Positions 60,305-64,000 of a stretch of DNA of 64,000 bases are shown piece by piece (positions within the stretch are counted from its first letter, which is position 1; the number at the start of each line of letters is the position of its first letter). The notes under the pieces are model-generated. The model saw only the letters and a program-made list of their open reading frames with translations. It was not told the origin of the DNA and did no database searches. The stretch comes from Ceratorhiza oryzae-sativae (taxonomy: Eukaryota > Basidiomycota > Agaricomycetes > Cantharellales > Ceratobasidiaceae): assembly GCA_030998015.1 (NCBI GenBank), contig JARWMV010000249.1, forward strand, positions 62,001-126,000, written 5' to 3'. The position numbers and the translations under genes were made by a program.

Positions 60305-62365
60305 CTAATCAGTCCGCCTTTTTCCGCTCAAACCTAAGACTCGAACAAGGTCGCTACTCCCCCATTCACTCGATGCAGCGCTCGCAGCTCGAGATTCCAT
60401 CACCGCTGCACCGCCCGTCCCGCCATTCTCATCACCCTCTTCCCCTTTTCCCCGTGCACCTTGACTATGACTCCGGGTAGTTGCTAAAGTTGAGACTGTA
60501 GCTCGCCTCGAGGTCGCATGTATGCTGAAGATCTGCCCGTCATCAGACGAGTGCGTCGTGATATCGGTGCTAGTCGTACCCGTTGAGCCGAGGCGCTGAA
60601 GAATTCGAGCTTGGCGACCTGTGCTCGAAGACCGAATAGTGGATCTGGCCGTATCCCGAGTCCGACGAGGGACCAGTCCTGGTATTGGTATGGGTGTGAA
60701 TTTATCAGTTTCCTCTTCTTGCTGAGGAGCTCTACTCGATCCTCCAACCATCCTTCCGACGGTAGTTCGAATTGAATCTACCCATCCGGCCTCGCTAGGG
60801 GCGACTGCAACTTCAGCCTTGGTGCCAACCCCGGGAGTACCACCGCGATTCTCAACGCCTTCATGCCGCTTCGATGGGTTTGGATCGTTCAACCGTCCGG
60901 ATTGACGACGGCCTGATGATCTTGGCCGGATTCCAGACAAGCTCGACATACTGACACTTCCACTAGAAATATCGCCGGGCAAGAGGTTTGTGACCGCAAA
61001 TGCCCCGGTTTTACCAAGGTCGTACGAATCATGCGAGGCAGCATCGTCTGCTATGTCTGGCCGGCGTGTGTGGGGATTGGGATTGGAGTTGACAGGGAAT
61101 GGATTGGGTGTGGCGATGTCGGAATGACCATATACATGCTCGGTCACAGGCGCCAGGTATATTCCAGCAGCGTCGCGTCGGAAAGTGAGTCCTCCGCCAT
61201 CGAGGCCGTACGAATCGTAATCCGACGCCGCAGGTGGGCCACGTTGAAGGGCGGAGGCGCGACGGTAATCTGGGTTTGGCGTAAAACCGTGATAAGATGG
61301 ACCAGGAGTGTGCCCAGCCGGGACGCCAGTAAAACCATAAACAGATAGCGGAGTGTTTTCAAACGGGTAAACTGACGTTGCACCAGTTCGGTCGGGTTCA
61401 ACTGGAATCTGCGAGGTCCAGCCTCGATTTGGTCCAGCACTGATGCCAACCTGTCCATAACCCTGAGTGGCTTGAGATGGCTGTTTGGCTTGCTCTTCCC
61501 CCTTCTCGAGGGAGCTCGAGTCCTTGCGTCCGAGGCCCTTGTGCTCCACAGCGCCACCGTCGTAGGTGGTTGGTTCGTCATAGACCAAGGCCCCAATCCA
61601 ATTCTCGTCTTCTTTGTGGCGGTTACGTCGACGGAATAGATACGAGATCGAGGCGAAAAGCGTCCCAAGAAAGACCAAGAGACAGAGAACTATGAGAACG
61701 ATGAATCCTGCTGTGTGTCGAAACGCTTGAACAGCCGTTGAGGGTGTAGGAGGCAACGGAGTGGGAGTCGCAAGGAGAACCGAAGTTGACGGTGCAAGCG
61801 ATTCAATCGAGATCTTTTGGGTACTAGTGGCTGACACAATTGAAGAATGGGGCGCGATAGACGATAGAGTGCTGCTGGAAATCCCCACAGTAGTCGGTTT
61901 GCGCACTGCTGTAGCGGTATTTTCAGCCAGTACGCTATTTGACCTCGCATTGGTACTTATAATAGAGACAGGCGAAGTGGCGATGGCTGAAGCGGCCGTA
62001 GTCAGAGCCGACAAGGAGACGGCTGGGTCGGTTAGTGGAGCGTTCAGGGTAGGAATCGCATACGAAACCACGCCTAGTTCACTCTGGGAAGCTTGGAGTT
62101 GATCTGAAGCAAATGTCTCGATCGGGGAGTCGGTGGATGGAAATTGCTGATCGTTAGGGTCGATACTAGGCGGACCGGCCTGTCCCTCTGTGCTCACGTT
62201 AGCGCCACTGTATCGCGAAAAATAAACAAACGTACCCGGCTCAGTACTTTCTGCCCCATGTATTTCGCCTTGCCCGCCCGGCCCATACACGAAGGGGTAC
62301 GATTGGGGAGTACCAGCATCCCCATCATCCCAGAGGTTTAGTTCATAATCTTGCGCTTTGTTCAT
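60305..62365 (-). CDS. Single-pass membrane protein with Ser/Thr-rich ectodomain, unknown function
   Basis: Uninterrupted 686-codon gene. Residues 1-215 are rich in Ser, Thr, Pro and Ala, with no cysteine-rich module. Residues about 219-244 form one membrane segment (AGFIVLIVLCLLVFLGTLFA) followed by RRRNRHK, which predicts the C-terminal part on the cytoplasmic side. The tail of about 440 residues is low-complexity, with many Ser, Gly and Pro and short tyrosine patches such as YGFTGVPAGHTPGPSYHGF. The start MNKAQDYELNLWDDG is not a signal peptide, so the segment itself may act as signal anchor, or a 5' exon with the signal peptide is missing. The plan resembles wall-stress sensor or mid2-like proteins, but no specific family is recognised. 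Confidence 0.7.
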   Translation of the reverse strand: MNKAQDYELNLWDDGDAGTPQSYPFVYGPGGQGEIHGAESTEPGTFVYFSRYSGANVSTEGQAGPPSIDPNDQQFPSTDSPIETFASDQLQASQSELGVVSYAIPTLNAPLTDPAVSLSALTTAASAIATSPVSIISTNARSNSVLAENTATAVRKPTTVGISSSTLSSIAPHSSIVSATSTQKISIESLAPSTSVLLATPTPLPPTPSTAVQAFRHTAGFIVLIVLCLLVFLGTLFASISYLFRRRNRHKEDENWIGALVYDEPTTYDGGAVEHKGLGRKDSSSLEKGEEQAKQPSQATQGYGQVGISAGPNRGWTSQIPVEPDRTGATSVYPFENTPLSVYGFTGVPAGHTPGPSYHGFTPNPDYRRASALQRGPPAASDYDSYGLDGGGLTFRRDAAGIYLAPVTEHVYGHSDIATPNPFPVNSNPNPHTRRPDIADDAASHDSYDLGKTGAFAVTNLLPGDISSGSVSMSSLSGIRPRSSGRRQSGRLNDPNPSKRHEGVENRGGTPGVGTKAEVAVAPSEAGWVDSIRTTVGRMVGGSSRAPQQEEETDKFTPIPIPGLVPRRTRDTARSTIRSSSTGRQARILQRLGSTGTTSTDITTHSSDDGQIFSIHATSRRATVSTLATTRSHSQGARGKGEEGDENGGTGGAAVMESRAASAASSEWGSSDLVRVLGLSGKRRTD

Positions 62366-62604
62366 GTCGGGAAGGAGAGCAAGTCGTGGACGAAATCAAG
62401 TTTCGGTCCAAGGTCCAAGTGCATTATGAGTGCTTTATTTTGTAATACAGTTGAGCATTGGATTGTAAGACCTCTGGAGGAAATGGCTATGATAAACAAG
62501 ATCAGGTGCCTATCGACCATGCTCTTAGCGCCGACCCCACGTGCTCCTGTTGACGCCATATTTCAGCCAGGAACAAACGCCGAGCGAACAGCTGATCAAC
62601 CACC

Positions 62605-63140
62605 ATGCAAGTTAAGAGTGGAAGGTCCGAGCATGACCGATGCCTTTATTCTATGCTGACTGTTATGTAGCTTCGTTCTTGCCGAGAGTGATAAGACTGT
62701 CGTGGTCGAGGGTATGCATAAGTCTTGCATAATTTTGCTTTTTCTCACTCTCTGCTGCTACAGGCAACCACTACTTCCCTCCAGACTCTATTAAAAAGGA
62801 ACTGTTCAAGGAATCTAAAACTCATACGTGCGTCTCGCCTATGCAAACAAGCCGTTCATGAGCTGAAGAAATACCTAGAACATGCCCCTGGAAGGGCGTT
62901 GCGTCTTATTATAACGTTGAAGTAGATGGGAAATCGATTACTGATGCTGCTTGGTAAGTTCAAAGCCGTGAACAACGATGCTTCCATCGAGCAATACATT
63001 CGTAGGTACTACCCTGAACCCAAGGAGGCCGCTGCAAACATCAAAGGGTACGTGTGCTATTGAAGTCGTGCTCCACAAGCACTGAGGACGCCGCATATAG
63101 CTATATTGCGTTTTACAAGACCAAAGTGTCTATTCAATAG
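62605..63140 (+). CDS. DUF427-domain small protein
   Basis: Six short exons give a protein of about 94 residues. It starts MQVKSG (ATG 62605) and continues SFVLAESDKTVVVEGNHYFP, PDSIKKELFKESKTHTTCPW, KGVASYYNVEVDGKSITDAA, WYYPEPKEAAANIKG and YIAFYKTKVSIQ, ending TAG at 63140. This matches the whole DUF427 fold, including the CPWKG and YYPEPKEAA signatures. Introns are 43-60 nt: 62625-62670, 62712-62763, 62828-62878, 62954-63005 and 63048-63100. The biochemical role is unknown. It is divergent from the membrane-protein gene, about 240 bases away, so the two may share a promoter. Confidence 0.9.
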
Positions 63141-63660
63141 GTTGAAAATTTCAGTATGTATATGAGGAGGTGGCAAAGTTTTGTGTGTTTTCCACTTGAG
63201 CTGGTTCTTCCAGCCCATGTTAGTCATCATCAATGGTCTTACGTGAACGGGCTTCCTGGGCCGAGACTTGGGCAACACGCCACGCAACCCCGAGGCGTAT
63301 GCCGCCGAGAGGGCAAAGAGGAAAGTTGGGCGCTGGGCAGCGTCATTTATTCAAGTCGAATTAAGTTGATTGGAGAGATACCCAACCCAAGTAGGGCATG
63401 TACAATCAGACCCCAGTCGCTGCGATACGTTATTGCGTCAGGAGCTTTAGCATGAATACTCGATATATGCTAAAGCTCGGTCGGCCGCGCAGGTCGTGCA
63501 TAGACCAACTATTTTACAAAGATGATTCTGGCTGTCAAGTCCGATTACGGTTAGAGTTTCTTAAGGGCTTTTGAATCACAATAACAGTATGAGTATAAGT
63601 TGAAATTGATGTTGACAATATCCACCAAGTTTCTACTGCGCCCTCCAGTCTTGGATCTCT
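63141..63660. other. Intergenic, no gene recognised
   Basis: About 520 bases after the DUF427 gene. No recognised coding sequence. Confidence 0.4.
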
Positions 63661-63847
63661 TACCCTGGAGACTCGCCCATGATCATATCCGTTTTCCTTG
63701 AGGGATGCTTGCAGAACAAATGGTAGATAATACACCTATGTTCTACGAACGAGATGCGTCGTTTTGAACCCCCCTGGGCGTTTGGTGTGATATAGAGATG
63801 GTCAGGGTCATCACTCCCAAAAAGATATATCCCAGGTACGATAACGC
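63661..63847 (-). CDS. Probable exon of a gene entering from the right edge
   Basis: A minus-strand frame bounded by an AG acceptor at about 63848 reads VPGIYLFGSDDPDHLYITPN, AQGGSKRRISFVEHR and further to TAA at 63661. It looks like real protein, and an alternative donor just after VEHR is possible. The rest of the gene would lie beyond 64000. The family is not recognised. Confidence 0.3.
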
Positions 63848-64000
63848 CTTATAATAAGCATGGGCAACCCCAACGATCACACTATTCAAGACGTACATCC
63901 CAGAGATGTACCCAAAGTGGCGTACCCTGGAAGAATACTCACGATTGCATACAACGTATATCCAAAGCCTGAATTATTGCAGCCTCGAGAGCAAATACTT

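Noticed and set aside
1..64000. CRISPR arrays, operons, ribosome-binding sites, attachment sites
   Set aside because: The sequence is clearly spliced eukaryotic nuclear DNA; none of these structures is expected and none was seen.

Overview
This is nuclear DNA of a filamentous fungus, almost certainly a basidiomycete of the Agaricomycetes. Genes are packed on both strands and cut by many short introns (mostly about 40-70 nt, GT..AG). The content includes GH18 chitinases, a velvet regulator, an RNA-silencing RdRP, a NACHT-WD40 protein and a MYND-like protein. The NACHT-WD40, MYND-like and CNS1/TTC4-like families remind me of Rhizoctonia solani (Cantharellales). That assignment is inference from remembered family signatures, not a database match. 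Gene ends were set by hand-splicing and matching to remembered families, so internal splice sites are provisional.

Layout. 1-0.8 kb: left-truncated fungal transcription factor (-). 1.2-5.5 kb: importin-13/transportin-type karyopherin (-). 6.1-11.9 kb: tandem pair of secreted GH18 chitinases (+), the first with a one-base frameshift just after its catalytic motif. 12.4-13.7 kb: pseudogene of a CNS1/TTC4-type Hsp90 co-chaperone (+). 14.5-16.6 kb: degraded MYND-like gene (-). 19.1-21.5 kb: AidB-type acyl-CoA dehydrogenase (+). 23.9-27.5 kb: velvet-domain regulator with a very long Pro/His/Gln-rich tail (+). 27.8-28.8 kb: SFT2 Golgi transport protein (+). 29.7-34.9 kb: C2-like/NACHT/14xWD40 NLR-like protein (+). 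35.7-39.8 kb: two more CNS1/TTC4-like genes in tandem (-). 40.0-42.3 kb: methylmalonate-semialdehyde dehydrogenase (+). 43.1-46.0 kb: mitochondrial aconitase (-). 47.6-48.9 kb: 3'(2'),5'-bisphosphate nucleotidase (+). 49.9-50.5 kb: small coiled-coil hypothetical (-). 50.7-53.0 kb: long-chain acyl-CoA synthetase (-). 53.2-55.0 kb: TAF8/TAF3-like histone-fold protein (-). 55.5-59.6 kb: RNA-dependent RNA polymerase (-). 60.3-62.4 kb: single-pass membrane protein (-). 62.6-63.1 kb: small DUF427 protein (+). An exon of another gene probably enters at the right edge.

How the parts may work together. Most genes are ordinary housekeeping. The most interesting neighbourhood is 29.7-39.8 kb. There an NLR-like NACHT-WD40 protein sits directly beside two tandem paralogs of the CNS1/TTC4 Hsp90 co-chaperone, and a third, dead copy lies about 16 kb upstream. 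Hsp90 co-chaperones support NLR immune receptors in plants and animals, so a dedicated NLR/co-chaperone locus is a testable hypothesis. Adjacency alone does not prove it.

Caution. Several conserved genes (chitinase 1, velvet, bisphosphate nucleotidase, RdRP) each carry one-base frame breaks in otherwise well-preserved sequence. This pattern suggests residual indels in the assembly, so those breaks are not by themselves proof of gene death. The co-chaperone pseudogene also has two in-frame stop codons, which single indels do not explain.
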